Shown here: one piece after another, positions 33,949 to 45,188 of the stretch
How positions within the stretch are numbered: position 1 is the stretch's first letter
Layout: the number at the start of each line of letters is the position of its first letter
Assembly (NCBI GenBank): GCA_050084515.1
Contig: CM114273.1
Coordinates: forward strand, 40,672,001 to 40,736,000
DNA length: 64,000 nucleotides
DNA from: Blasia pusilla
Lineage: Eukaryota; Marchantiophyta; Marchantiopsida; Blasiales
Direction of reading: 5' to 3'
The notes under the pieces: generated by a model
Told to the model about the DNA's origin: nothing
The model's database searches: none
What the model saw: the letters and a program-made list of their open reading frames with translations, nothing else
Position numbers and translations under genes: made by a program

Positions 33949-36419
33949 ATCCGAAGAGACGGGTAAAGGGAGAAGAAAGTAATTAATACATACGTGTAGA
34001 GGACATGTGGATATTCTAGATGGCTAGGAAAAAAAATCTGAACATGTATAGGCCGTAACTACATGATTTAGCAATTGTGATGGATATTGTCGAAAATTGG
34101 CTATGTGAGTAGTAGACTAGACTCCTTCTGATTGCAGGTTTGTGACCAACCCGGACATGGGAAGGAGGGGAACATAAAAGTTTTCATAAAAGTTTTTAGA
34201 AACCATTTTGCATTTTTGCAAATTTTGGTATTTCTCAAGGCAAATGGAAGCATCCCAAACAACAAGGAATGTTGTTGGCACTAGGGATACCACTCTCCGC
34301 CCTTGCCACATGACTCATTGCCCACCTTGCCACATGCTCGACATGACTCATTGCCCAAGTTCGGCGACCCATGCAACCGACGAGGGTATCCACATTCCAC
34401 ATCCATCGTCGTTGCGAGTGTCGGTCTTGTAGTCTGGCTTGGGCCAAGGTCCGGATGTGCACTCCCACCTACCCATAGATGATCTGTCCAGCTACAGGGG
34501 ACAAACAACTTAAAAGACTCCACATGTCAAAGCAGTGTTGGCTGAAAGCACTCCCCATTAACAGTCAATATACATTACTAGATGATGTTCGTGTTCAACG
34601 CGGGTGAAAGTAGAGCCTTCAAGAGATCTCCAATCTTCATCTTGCATACTTCTCCATCTTAGTTAGATGGAACTAAACTTTTAGAGAGGATAGGTGTCAA
34701 GCTTAGAGACGCTTGTTGCAGAGACCCCATGTCTTCAATAATAATATAGATTTTTGAGCCATGGGTCATGTAGGGTGGGAGGTTCAGTGCTAAACTATGC
34801 AGTGGTATCTGTATTATTGATAAAAGAACATTTCCTTGATCTTCTAAACGTACAACATCACTGAAATTCTGTAGAATTATTTTCGGTTGAGGCCTCACTA
34901 TCCGCACTGTCATGCGTGCCATCACAAGGGAATGCCGTTAACATTAGCGAAGATGAAAAAAGCGTTCCTTACCATATTATATTATAGAAATCTTCCACCT
35001 CAAAGAAGATTCTTACGATTTTAATACTTTAAATTGAATGAGAAAACACTTTCTCCAATTTCCATTAAATAAACTCTTGTCTCTTAACAAGTACGAATAA
35101 GGTTTCCTGATATCTTTCCTAGCCCTTATCATAAATTTGTAAACCAATTCGCTTTTTCAAAAGGATATTTTCCTCCCAAATTCCTTTCCAATAGCATCTT
35201 GGAACCTCTTTGAATCAAACGATACACCAAAGTGGAACAAAGGAACAAGAAAGAAATCATGAAAAACATTTATGAAAAACCATACTAAAAAAGAGAATGG
35301 ATTTGAAAAATCGACACCTGTTTTTAAGTCCCAATGTAAGGTAAGATGCAAAAGAGTTAAACTAAGATGCAAAAGAACTAAGTCAAGAGAATAATATATA
35401 TTCAATGCATAAGTGAAGAGAATAATATACACACATAATAATAGTACCCTTCTAGGGGGACAACTATTTTTTTTGACCCGTAGGTAATTGACATGTGTCG
35501 TTGTTTCAGAGTTGCATGTAAACTTTAAGTTAAATCCACCAACTTTGTCTCCTTGGACTCTTTCACCCGTGGAGAGCAAGGGTGAAAGGGAGCCCAAAGA
35601 GACAAAGTTGCTGCAAACTCAAGGCAACTCACTAATATATATAAAAGGGAATGGAAGGGAAGAAATTTTGTCTAAAAGATTATGAGACCTTTTCACCTCA
35701 TTTCAATTGAATTGAAGGTAGACTCGCAATGGAACGCCGTGTTAAAGGTCACATTTTCGGGGGCAAGAATGAAACGTACTTTCTGACGTCCATGTCTATT
35801 GCCACCAAGAACCGGAATTCTTTGTATTGTCAGACGGTAGAATTTAAGACTTTCCGATCCAACTAACAAAATATCGACACAAAACGGCAACGGGAAATAC
35901 AGCTTCTTTGTAAAATTTTGAGAAAAAACGACTTCATATTTAGAATTTTTCGATCAAACGCTATTGAGTGTCGGGAAAAACTGACGAGCTCGGGAAATCC
36001 ATTGAATTGAAGGCGGTGCTGCAGACGAAGGTGCGTAAGTAGTACGGGTACTACGGGCGTGGTAGATGGCCTTGACTTGTACAGGGATCCGACTGCGATG
36101 GAGGGGGCCGCTATGTGCACGCACTGACGAAGATCTCCTTCGCTCCACGTTCAGTTGAATATTGATGACGCAGAGGGCGAACTGACAGCCGTTGAACCTG
36201 CGAATGTCCCCCCCCCCTTGCTGCAAGTCGCTCGCTCGCAGGTGCTCCGCGCGGACACATGTTCCCTGAGGGATCCCAACCTCCGCATGTGGCGCAGGCT
36301 CTGATCCGACCGTGCCCAGCGGTGCAATGATGGGCGACGGACCGATCTGGGGATGAGCGCCCGGAGTCCACAATAACGTCCGACATGTAGTCTGCGGAGG
36401 CGTGCCAGGGCGGATATCC
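33949..36419. other. Unassigned intergenic DNA
   Basis: AT-rich up to about 35950, then GC-rich. Near 34573-34611 a 'TACTAGATGATGTTCGTG' segment with 'TTCAACGCGGGTGAAAG' resembles 52256-52299, possibly shared element termini. A C9 run lies near 36208. Minus-strand frames at 35954-36386 overlap each other and match nothing I know. Confidence 0.4.
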
Positions 36420-36442
36420 TAAACCTTAAACCCTAAGCCCTT
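36420..36442 (+). promoter_or_regulatory. Telo-box-like motif
   Basis: CCTAAACCTTAAACCCTAAG contains AAACCCTAA, the telo-box found close to transcription starts of many plant housekeeping genes. It lies 40 to 60 bases before the ATG at 36482. Confidence 0.5.
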
Positions 36443-36481
36443 TACTTCCCGCTTCATTGTCCGCCGCCGGCGACGCGGAGG

Positions 36482-36669
36482 ATGTCCGCCTACGTTCGCG
36501 CGCAGGCGGAGAGGAGATTCGAAGAAGCGGGGGCGCGAGTGGACGAGATTCCGAGTCGACGTTTTCCGCGGGTAGCAAGTTTGGTCAGGGGGGAGGGACT
36601 GCTTGTGAATGCCAGGGGAGGAATACCACTGCGGGCCTGGTGGTCAGATACCGTCAGATGCGACGGAGG
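36482..36669 (+). CDS. Hypothetical first exon (unrecognised protein)
   Basis: The ATG at 36482 opens 'MSAYVRAQAERRFEEAGARV', continuing 'DEIPSRRFPRVASLVRGEGL' and 'LVNARGGIPLRAWWSDTV'. A possible splice donor (GGAG/GTGAGG) lies at 36669/36670. Beyond it the frame stays open to 36982, but that part reads less like protein. The charged N-terminal helix and well-balanced residues look like genuine coding sequence, and a telo-box lies just upstream, as at many plant gene starts. I do not recognise the family and could not find the next exon. Open frames at 37272-37664 (+) are candidates only. It may be the stub of a gene interrupted by insertions, or chance. Confidence 0.35.
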
Positions 36670-36982
36670 TGAGGTGTTGCGTAAGAGGGAGTTTATTACG
36701 CGGGGATTAGAGTTAGTCTTGGCGGGGCTTGTGGGCCTTGCGTGTTACGGACCTGATGTTTGGCTGCGGCGCCACTATTCGGGGAGGGGTGTGATGGGGT
36801 GTACGGCAGACGTAGTTCAGTTGAAGACGAGACATTTCCAGTTTGGTTATAGTGGTTCTGCGGCTTCTCCCGGAAGGGATGAAGGGATTGAGGGACCGGC
36901 GCTTTGGCGAGTGTTGGAGTCTACTCAGCTTCGCTGCTCCCTCCGCTACAGGATGGAGATGGAATTACAGTTGACACACTAG

Positions 36983-39170
36983 GAGGCCCATTTCGAGTGT
37001 GGATTTAACGGGCGACGCGTTCGATCATACCTCCTGCTATCGTGTGGGCTGGATAATACCTCCTGGTATCACGACGCAACGACGGACTGTTGCAGCTCGC
37101 AACCGCCATCGCGCTCGGATCGAATGACTTTTGAGGTCGGTTAGGAGAGAGCGATGAGATACTGTTGACAGCTTCAGTGCGTCAATTAGGTGGCAAAATG
37201 ACAGTCCCTTCGCCAGCCAGGTGACGTGACATTACACCCGGTGAGTCTGAAATTTCCGCACCAAGAGAGATGTGGTGCTCTTCCCTATATTCCGATGTTT
37301 CGAGCACTCGAAGTTCCTGGTAATTAGAAACGCTCCTCTGGTTGTGGATCAGCTTACCCAAATCTTATTAGATCCGAGAGCAGACAGGTTCACACTGGCG
37401 CACGACACGTTGGCCACAGCAGACCTAAAGTGGATCCGATCTAGGCGAGTGGCGGCAATCGAAGGTCCGCTACAACCACACGTGGATACGTCGACAGAAG
37501 ATCGTACGGCTCGAGATCTACTCGGTCGCACGGCACTTTCGTTGGCTTTGGAAGACTCCTCGGATGAGGAAGAATCTCCGTTCAGATTCCTACAGGCCTC
37601 CGTGCCCAACAAGCTGCACATGTCTTCGGAATCTTCCTTGCTGCAGACCTCCGTGGGTCGTTAAGCCGACACAGTTGCATCGTACGTCGCTGAAGAGAGG
37701 GTTCCCACGCCCAAGTCTGGTACATCCTACCGCCTCCATTTATTGAAATCACTGAAACCACTACTATTCACTGAAGCCTGTGAACCCTAGCCTCAAGGCG
37801 GCAATATGGTGCAAAAGTGCGAAGGCTGCGGTCGCATGTGCACAGGACAAAGATGAGCTTCTCTAGAACAAATTCCCACCGTGGTCCGGGCTTCCGACAG
37901 ACGGTGACGATGTGGTCGGGTTTGAGGCGAACATTAGATCTCGGTTTAAGGTGGAGAGGAGCTGGGCATGGCCTCACGTTCGTCGACCACTCACACTACA
38001 ATGTGCCTCACAAATGGTAGGACATGCTCTCATATACCTATCATGTGCCTACATCAAGTTTAGACAAAAGGTGCTCCTCGATGTGCGTAGGCTGTGACAA
38101 GCCACGCCACAGGAACAGGAAGGGTTCAATATCATGTTCCACAAACTCAGAAGAACGACCCATGACTGAATAAGTCCTCACGAAAATGAGAAGACGCAGA
38201 CCTACAATTATTTCATAAATGCAAATCGGTGGTACAAGATTCCAGTGAGGGAAAAAAGGTTTGGCTTGAAAGTTCCACAATATCCGGTAGCTGACATTAA
38301 AAAGTCGGCAATTACATCAGATCTTTACACAACTATGTATGAATTGGGAAGATGTCCGAAGACCTCATCCTCACGGTGAAGGTTAAGGTCAAACCTCAGA
38401 TAGCCAAGCGTGGCCTCACTCCCTTAGAAACGCTTTCACAATTTCCAACACGTGAAGGCGTGCTTTGTTTTTCACTGGTCTGTTTCGCTACTATCTGTAG
38501 CTCACAGAAGTGTGGAATAGACCACATGTACGGCGGTCCAAACCCATTGCCGGGAGAGGGCAATGCCTGTATACGCCGCGGTGGCATGCACGAGCTGCCA
38601 GGTGTGATGTTGCAGAAATATAAGCCACCACAACGAAGTTCTGTGGCTATCGATCAATCCTCTGGCGTTCATCGTTGCACTAAAACACCTGACAGGATTT
38701 ACTGCACATACCCAAGAGACCGTCATGACTGCATTACAAACTATCCATTGCCATTGAACGACGAAGCAAATATACAAGTTCCAGCAGAGAGATCCTCCGG
38801 TAACCAAGACATGAAGAATCTCCAGTCCAAACCTACACAACTGCAATTTCAACTAAAGTAGCCTTCATGATGCATGGTAAACTGATGTCCGACTAACTAA
38901 TCGAGTGCAACCACCAATCGGTCTACTCAGTTTCGACTCCAATTACCAATAGGACTTCTCGCCATATCCTAAGCATACCAATTTAGGGAGACAGCAGTCA
39001 TCCTAAATTGATTATTTGAGGACCTAAACGTGGGCGGCATTAAAACGCCTGCTTCATTAATCCGCATGTTGACCGTTGAAGGCTCAAAGCAACAACATAA
39101 CGACATGCTCCAGTGAGCCACGAGAAATCCCCGACATTGATGCCAAAAACTGACAATCCCCTGATTCAAC
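36983..39170. other. Unassigned DNA upstream and 3' of the 14-3-3 gene
   Basis: Contains open frames at 37272-37664 (+, 130 codons) and 38352-38861 (+, 169 codons). Neither shows a recognisable domain or clean splice context, and the second overlaps a 116-codon frame on the other strand. The right end includes the 3' UTR of the 14-3-3 gene. Confidence 0.4.
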
Positions 39171-41511
39171 TCAGGAAATGCTCTCTACCTCTCCCTCTTC
39201 AGGCCTCACCACATCCTCTCCTTTCGTCTCTTCACCTGCATGAGGAGAAACATGACAAGATACGTTAGTGAGATGACTGAAAGTAGGCAGATTGACCATA
39301 ACGAGACGAGAGTACCATACGTTGCTTAGATTCATGGAGATGCGTCCACCAAACGCTACCGACAGCAAGGACGACAACACTTAGCTTCACATTACCACAG
39401 AAGCCGTTCCACCGTGAGCACAACGTACCGGCATCCTCCTGGAGATCGGAAGTCCAGAGCGTGAGATTATCCCGCAAGAGTTGCATAATCAACGTACTGT
39501 CTTTGTATGACTCTTCACTTAATGTATCAAGCTCCGCAATGGCTTCGTCGAACGCTTGTTTAGCCAAGTGGCACGCTCTGCTCAATAGGGCAAAACCATG
39601 ATGGGTAAACGTCCAGTGAGAATCGCCACAAATAGCACAACAAAGTAGAGGTCAAGGATTAAGTGCATCGCCGACAACCCAAAGCCAAACCGGTAGCTAG
39701 ATCGAGAAGCCTCTGCATCAAGATGAGAAGTGACTTACCGCTCGGGAGAGTTGAGGATTTCGTAGTAGAAAACCGAAAAATTTAAAGCCAAACCAAGTCT
39801 GATAGGGTGAGTTGGAGCCAAATCGGTGACTGCAGTATTCGACGCAGCCTGCAATTGAAGACACGGAATTAGTCGCTTGAAAAGACACAGCACACTTCAT
39901 GACGATGTCCAATCTGTACGACTCCAATAAGACCAAACCTGCAACTGGAACCTCGGTCCTCCGACAACCTTGGCGGCGGGCAGGCTCCGGACACATCTCA
40001 ATTACTAAACGGGGGTACGAGGCAAGGGTAACGCCAATTCAAGTAATGATACCTGGTAGGCTTTCAACGACTGGTCGGCGGCCTCCTTCCTCTCGTTTCC
40101 TGTCTTAAACTCGGCCAGATACCGATAGTAGTCACCTTTCCTGTGGAAAAAAGGACGCTATTAAGAAGATCGGGCACTCGCAGGCCATAACAATCTCATC
40201 CCTGGGTTAGGCAAAAGCAAATGATAAAATCAGGCAAAATGAGTAAGTCCCTAGTGCACATATGCTCTTTGACAATGCTCAGAATGAGAGAAGCCATGCA
40301 AGGTTTAGGATTCGAACTAGAACTAGAACTGAGACAGAGACGGTAGAGATCTCACATCTTGTAATAAAATACTGTAGACTCTCCTGTGCTCGAGGACGGG
40401 ACAAGGTGTTCGTCGATGATTGTGAGAATGTCGTTGCAGATCTTGGAGAGTTCTTCCTCGACCTTCTGCCTGTAATCCTTGATGCGCTTCACGTTTTGCT
40501 CGTTGTTCTTGCTTTCTTCTTTTTGCTCGATGGAGGACATGATTCTCCATGAGGCTCTTCGCGCACCGATCACATTTTTGTAGCCAACAGATAGAAGATT
40601 TCTCTCTTCCACCGTGAGCTCCACGTCTAACTTCGCCACTTTTTTCATCGATTCCACCATCTCTGTGAACGCAAGGAACGACGACCCAAACTTGTAAGCA
40701 AGGGTGACGCTCCGGCCGTTGTACATAACTGGCACTAAAAACATGGACGCGACTCATGAAAGCCCAAGGGGTTTGCTACCTATGTAGTAGAGAATCGGGG
40801 GTTGATACAGACGACCAAATCGGAAGTGCGGCACTACTCACACGAAGGTAGCGAAGATCAGTGAAAGATGGGAGCAATAAAGCCACCATGAAGGAAGACG
40901 AGGTAGGGATGCCGAAGAAGGCATACTACGTCGCACTCACGAGGAGATCCAATGGGAAGCATGGACAGAAAGGTTCACATCGCGGTGTTCCGCGAGAGCC
41001 CGCACAAACTAACCGAGTTGACGAAGAAGGGAGCAAACTCCACGCAAAGAAATATCGATACTCGACACGATCCTTACATTCCTGAATAGTTGAAGTAATT
41101 CCGAAGACGGAAGAAGGCGGGAATAAGGCACAATTGGAAGATGGAGATGAATCGAGGTGAACAGTGGGACATCTTTGATACGTACACATATCCATATCCA
41201 AGTGATAGGCTAAGTGTCGGAGAAACAAATGCCACCCTACAGTAGACCAGTGAGAGTTGTGACAGCGCCCGATCCCAAGAATGCTCATCGAGCCGGCGAC
41301 GACACGGAAACTTGAGAGGCGAGAAAGCAGCATGTGGAAACAATCCGGCGCGGAGCAATGGGCATTGATCGAACGACACGATGAGGCAGACCAGGACCCT
41401 TACGACACTGACAGGAAAGCCAAAGTCGAGCCTTATACCCTCGTAACGCTCCGCTTGCTCCGCGAGCTTCGCCATGTAGACATAGCTCTCCCTGTCTTTG
41501 TCGGCACCCAT
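39171..41511 (-). CDS. 14-3-3: 14-3-3 protein, complete six-exon gene
   Basis: 14-3-3 dimers bind phosphoserine/phosphothreonine motifs on client proteins in cytosol and nucleus. Coding exons on the minus strand are 41511-41439, 40662-40356, 40140-40053, 39848-39739, 39577-39429 and 39235-39171. They sum to 792 nt (263 residues plus TGA), normal for the family, and all five introns have GT-AG ends with consistent phases. The start is '[24 protein letters not shown]'. Signature 1, '[11 protein letters not shown]', is in exon 2 and signature 2, '[20 protein letters not shown]', in exon 5. The groove Arg/Tyr residues are present, and the variable acidic tail ends 'GEVESIS'. The intron after codon 24 and the six-exon layout are more like plant epsilon-group genes than four-exon non-epsilon ones, but a tree would be needed. 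No defect is visible: this is the one clearly intact gene in the window. Confidence 0.97.
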
Positions 41512-41597
41512 CTTGCTTCGGCCACCGGACGCCTGGCAAAAGCCTCGTAGAGTGCCCTCACCACAGCGCGATCCGCCCACGCTCACCGCGTCCTTCT

Positions 41598-41634
41598 TCC
41601 CTCCCTCCCTCCCTCCCTCGCTCGCTCGCTCGCT
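41598..41634 (-). repeat. Short (CCCT)n/(CGCT)n tract in the 14-3-3 leader
   Basis: On the plus strand, CCCT repeats are followed by CGCT repeats; on the gene strand these are GAGC then GAGG repeats, about 90-120 bases before the ATG. Purine/pyrimidine-biased tetranucleotide repeats of this kind are common in plant 5' UTRs and may affect expression. Confidence 0.8.
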
Positions 41635-41639
41635 CCGTC

Positions 41640-44600
41640 CTCCACTTCTCCTCCTTTCTCCTTTTCGACTTGGCCTCGCACTCTTCCGTAGCAACCCCGG
41701 GCAATCTTACAAATATGCGCCCCGCCTCCCGATTTCCTCAAGAAACCCCGATCGACCTTGGACCCTCGACGACAGACGACAGCGGAGCACTTGGTGAGGA
41801 TGAGAAGACGGAGGATCGATCGGAGCAGACCGGGGAGGAGCCGGACTCTACTGACTTCCGTCTGAGGGAGGAGCGAAGCGCAGGAGACGTGAGCGCGGGA
41901 GCGGATGCGGGCTCACACAACACACGGGGGAAGGGGAAAGGAGAGGGGTGAGCGACTAGATGTGGAACCCATCAGGCTGGCTGGCTATGGCGTCCACGAC
42001 ACGCGCTTAACGGCACAGTGTATTTCGGTCGACAGTCGGTAAATGCCAGCTGCAAGGGGATCTTTCCACGCGGCGACACCAGATTTAACCCTAAGCTCCA
42101 CGCGCCCCACTCCACGGCACCCGCGCGGTCGCCTTCGCACTAAGCAGTCCTCAAGCCGGCACTCGGCCATCCGACGACGTTCCTTCCGCAGGTGCTCATG
42201 ATATCCCATCCCACCCGTCCATTCTCGCCATCTTTCCGCACTGGCTGCTAAGGCCGGGAGTGAGGGAGCGACGGGCGTGTCAGACGGCGGGCTTAGATAC
42301 CCGCTCATCCTGTCAGCAAGTATGAATATGACTGAATGAATGTACGGGGTTGTCATGTAGCACCGACCCTCCGCTTAGGGTTTGGGGCGGGCCCACCGCG
42401 GAAAGGCGAGGGAGAGGATTTTGGGGGGGGGTTTGGAGGAGCGACGATTTGGAGCCCCCCGGAAGTTGCATCGTCCCTCTCACGGGGGGGCGATGGCAGT
42501 CCGTGGCACGTTGCGAGCACCAAAGCACAGGCTGGATGCTGGGGCGTGCAGCTGCGGCCGATACCGGTGCAGTGTTGGGTGGTCGTTTATCGAAGTTATG
42601 GCCGCGCGACCAGTAGTTTTTTAAGGTTTTTCCCCGGCGGATTGGATGGTATGGAATAATAATAAGGCTACGGATGCGCGCTCCTCTCATCCGCTGTGCG
42701 CCCTTAGGTGCAGCGGATGAGGGGAGGGAGTCACGGTGATTGTGGAGGAATCGGACTGCTTCCGCTTTTGCGCTTTCTGCAGTTGGTGTTGGTCATTTTG
42801 GCACGACCTGGTCTCTCGCGCGGGAAGGAGGGAGGGCTTTCGCCGAGCATCTCGGATTCCTCGTTCGTCCACCGGATCTCGTTTGTGATGTCTATCTGCT
42901 CGCGCGATGTCCAGATCTAGCGACGCGAGTTGTACGAGTGTAAGATCGTTTACTCTACGTCGGAGCCAGTGTGTAGATCTAAACGGCTGCCTCTTCATGA
43001 CAGCGTGCCTGTCATGGCATGGCGAGCCACCTTTCTGCACCCCTCCACTTTCATCCTCCGCGCCTGTATGTAAGGCTCCCAAATATTCTGCTTCAGTTTG
43101 AGAGGCTTTTCTCCTCTCCATTTTTCCCCCTTTTTTTCTCTCTATCTCCTCTTACACACCACACCCTGCACAATCATCCCCTCCTGCGAGGCTCCCAAAT
43201 ATTTCGCCTCGGCGAATACAGTACATGAATAATTCTTTCTGCTTCAGGAGGAGAGACTTGTTTTCAGAATAAAGTGGATATTACCTGTCCCACTCCCGAT
43301 TTTCCTCTCCAATTTTTTTCTCTTTTTTCCCCTTTCTCCCTCTCCTCTCGCTCTCTCTCTCTCTCGTCGCTTCCGCACTACAGGTCTTCTCCGAGCACCA
43401 AATCTGGCGCGGAGCGACTTTCGGCAGCTCCCGCACAAACGAAACCAGATAAATACGCATTTCTGCTACCCCTCCGATCTCCTGCAAGGGGCCCATGTGG
43501 CCCCATGCCCAATTCTTCCGTAGCAGCTCTGCCCCGATCTCCACCCGCGCGAGCAGCGCTAACCTGGCAGTGGCAATTCTCGGGAGGTATTTGTTGCGCT
43601 CGTAAGGATCTGCTGCCACCTGCTGGTCTGCCTGTGACGCCCGCCCTCCCTCTCCTCATGAAACCTGACCTTCACCAGTCGCGATTTCCCCGGTCCACCC
43701 CGCCACATGGAAGATCTGTGCTGTATGGTCATTTTCTGCACATATTTTATGATCTGTTGTAGAAATTCCAGTGCCATTCGGCCAATTCGTCCAGGAAAGT
43801 TGCTGCACTGTATCTCGCGGTCTTCGCCTCTTCTTCTCTTATTTTTCCTCGTCGTTTCCTATCCTCTTCTTTCGTCTTCTCTTCTTCAAGCGGACGAAGT
43901 CTTCCTCCCGATGCGCTCACAAGTCGCGAAACTGATCCGACTGGTCTGTCACACCCTCTCCCCTTTTCTTGCCATTTTTGCTGTCCATCATTACTGTCCA
44001 ATCGCCTTCCGCTTCTCCTTTTCCTCCTCCCATGGAGCTCGCGTCCGACGCATGACCGACCGTTTGACCCTATGACGACTCGGAGTCTCATGGCGAACAC
44101 CTTAAGAGCTCCATCGATTCGAAATTGAATCTCGGAATAATTGCCACTTCGCATGTGGTGCATGACAAAGTACCGCTCGGGAACGAAAGAAGGAAAGAAA
44201 GAGAATAAAAATCCCCCACTTCACTTCTCTCATCTCCAAACCGCTGCTCGTGTAGGAGTTGTTTCCTCAAATCTTTGAATGCCGGCTATAAATGAGCGCC
44301 TGCTCTTCCTTTTGAAGTGGCGTAAGGGCTCGAAACTATCCCTCTCTAAGAACCGACTTTCCTCCTCCATCACTTTCGTCGTCATCTTTCGTGTCCCCTT
44401 GGTTTTGCTCAGATCATGTCACCATATTACCCCTTCTTGTTCTTCCCTCAAGGAGACAAGGTGATATCACTCGCTGCAAACATGGGGATGGGGCACATGT
44501 ACACCGCCGTCACACTCTTCCTCTCATTCACGAGTACCCAAATTGGTAACATCCCTTACGTACACAACTCTTCTCTCTCCATAAAAGAAACTCACATCCC

Positions 44601-45028
44601 AAAACCTGCCACCCCCAAAGTGGCACATTTGAGAGTTAGGTCTTCTTTCCTCGTGCTCAAAAGGTGCATACCCCTTTTTCATGCTCCTCCCCTCCATAAT
44701 AAACAGAGGAGGAAAATGAATCAACTATCGCATTGCAAATGCCCACATACGAAATTAGGACAAAGGAGTCGCATAAGTGGTCGGAAACCTTCGAATGCAA
44801 CCGATTGCAAGACGAAAAGAGTTTGGGACATGTTAGGTTTACATCCATAACGGGCAGTGGATGAACATGAATCACTTTGGTGGTGCTTTGAAGCGTTCAA
44901 TCGAAGAGGTGGTGTTGGTACCATTGCAAAAGATGTGACCCATTCATTGGTTTCACCACAGGACGTGCATTGGAGGAAAGAGAAGAAAAGGGAGTGATTG
45001 AAGGTTCTTCTACCATAAGTACTTCTAC
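41640..45028. other. GC-rich region upstream of 14-3-3 and pyrimidine-rich flank
   Basis: The first ~700 bases must hold the 14-3-3 promoter (minus strand); I see no clear TATA box. Between 42300 and 44100 there are overlapping open frames on both strands in GC-rich or CT-rich sequence, none with recognisable domains. An imperfect hairpin with CATCCGCTG/CAGCGGATG arms lies at about 42688-42719. No gene can be supported. Confidence 0.4.
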
Positions 45029-45188
45029 CATTGTCTCTGCTGTTGGTGAGTTTCGTCGTTAGAGGGGGGAATGCCCCCTTCTTCCTTTTATGGTCCTGTT
45101 GTGGCCTTCAGGTTTTGACTCTTTGAGTCCCCCTCTTTTGTACTTCCGATGGGTTTTCCATCATTCGTTTTTATCGAAGTGCATCTTC
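45029..45188 (+). repeat. LINE (L1-like) 3' tail
   Basis: Begins near 'CCATTGTCTCTGCTGTTG' and carries the G-run/C-run pair and the 'TTTTGTACTTCCGATGGG' block, ending GTGCATCTT. It has a 'GTCCTGTTGTGGCCTTCAGG' stretch that the 33.8-kb copy lacks but the 59.8-kb copy partly keeps, so this is the fuller version. Severely 5' truncated. Confidence 0.75.

Noticed and set aside
38352-38861. 169-codon plus-strand frame near the 14-3-3 gene
   Set aside because: It overlaps a 116-codon frame on the other strand, has no recognisable motif, and would run convergently into the 14-3-3 3' region. Not enough to call a gene.
41985-42356. 123-codon minus-strand frame upstream of 14-3-3
   Set aside because: It lies in the GC-rich promoter region, has several overlapping alternatives, and its Arg-rich composition fits GC bias rather than coding.
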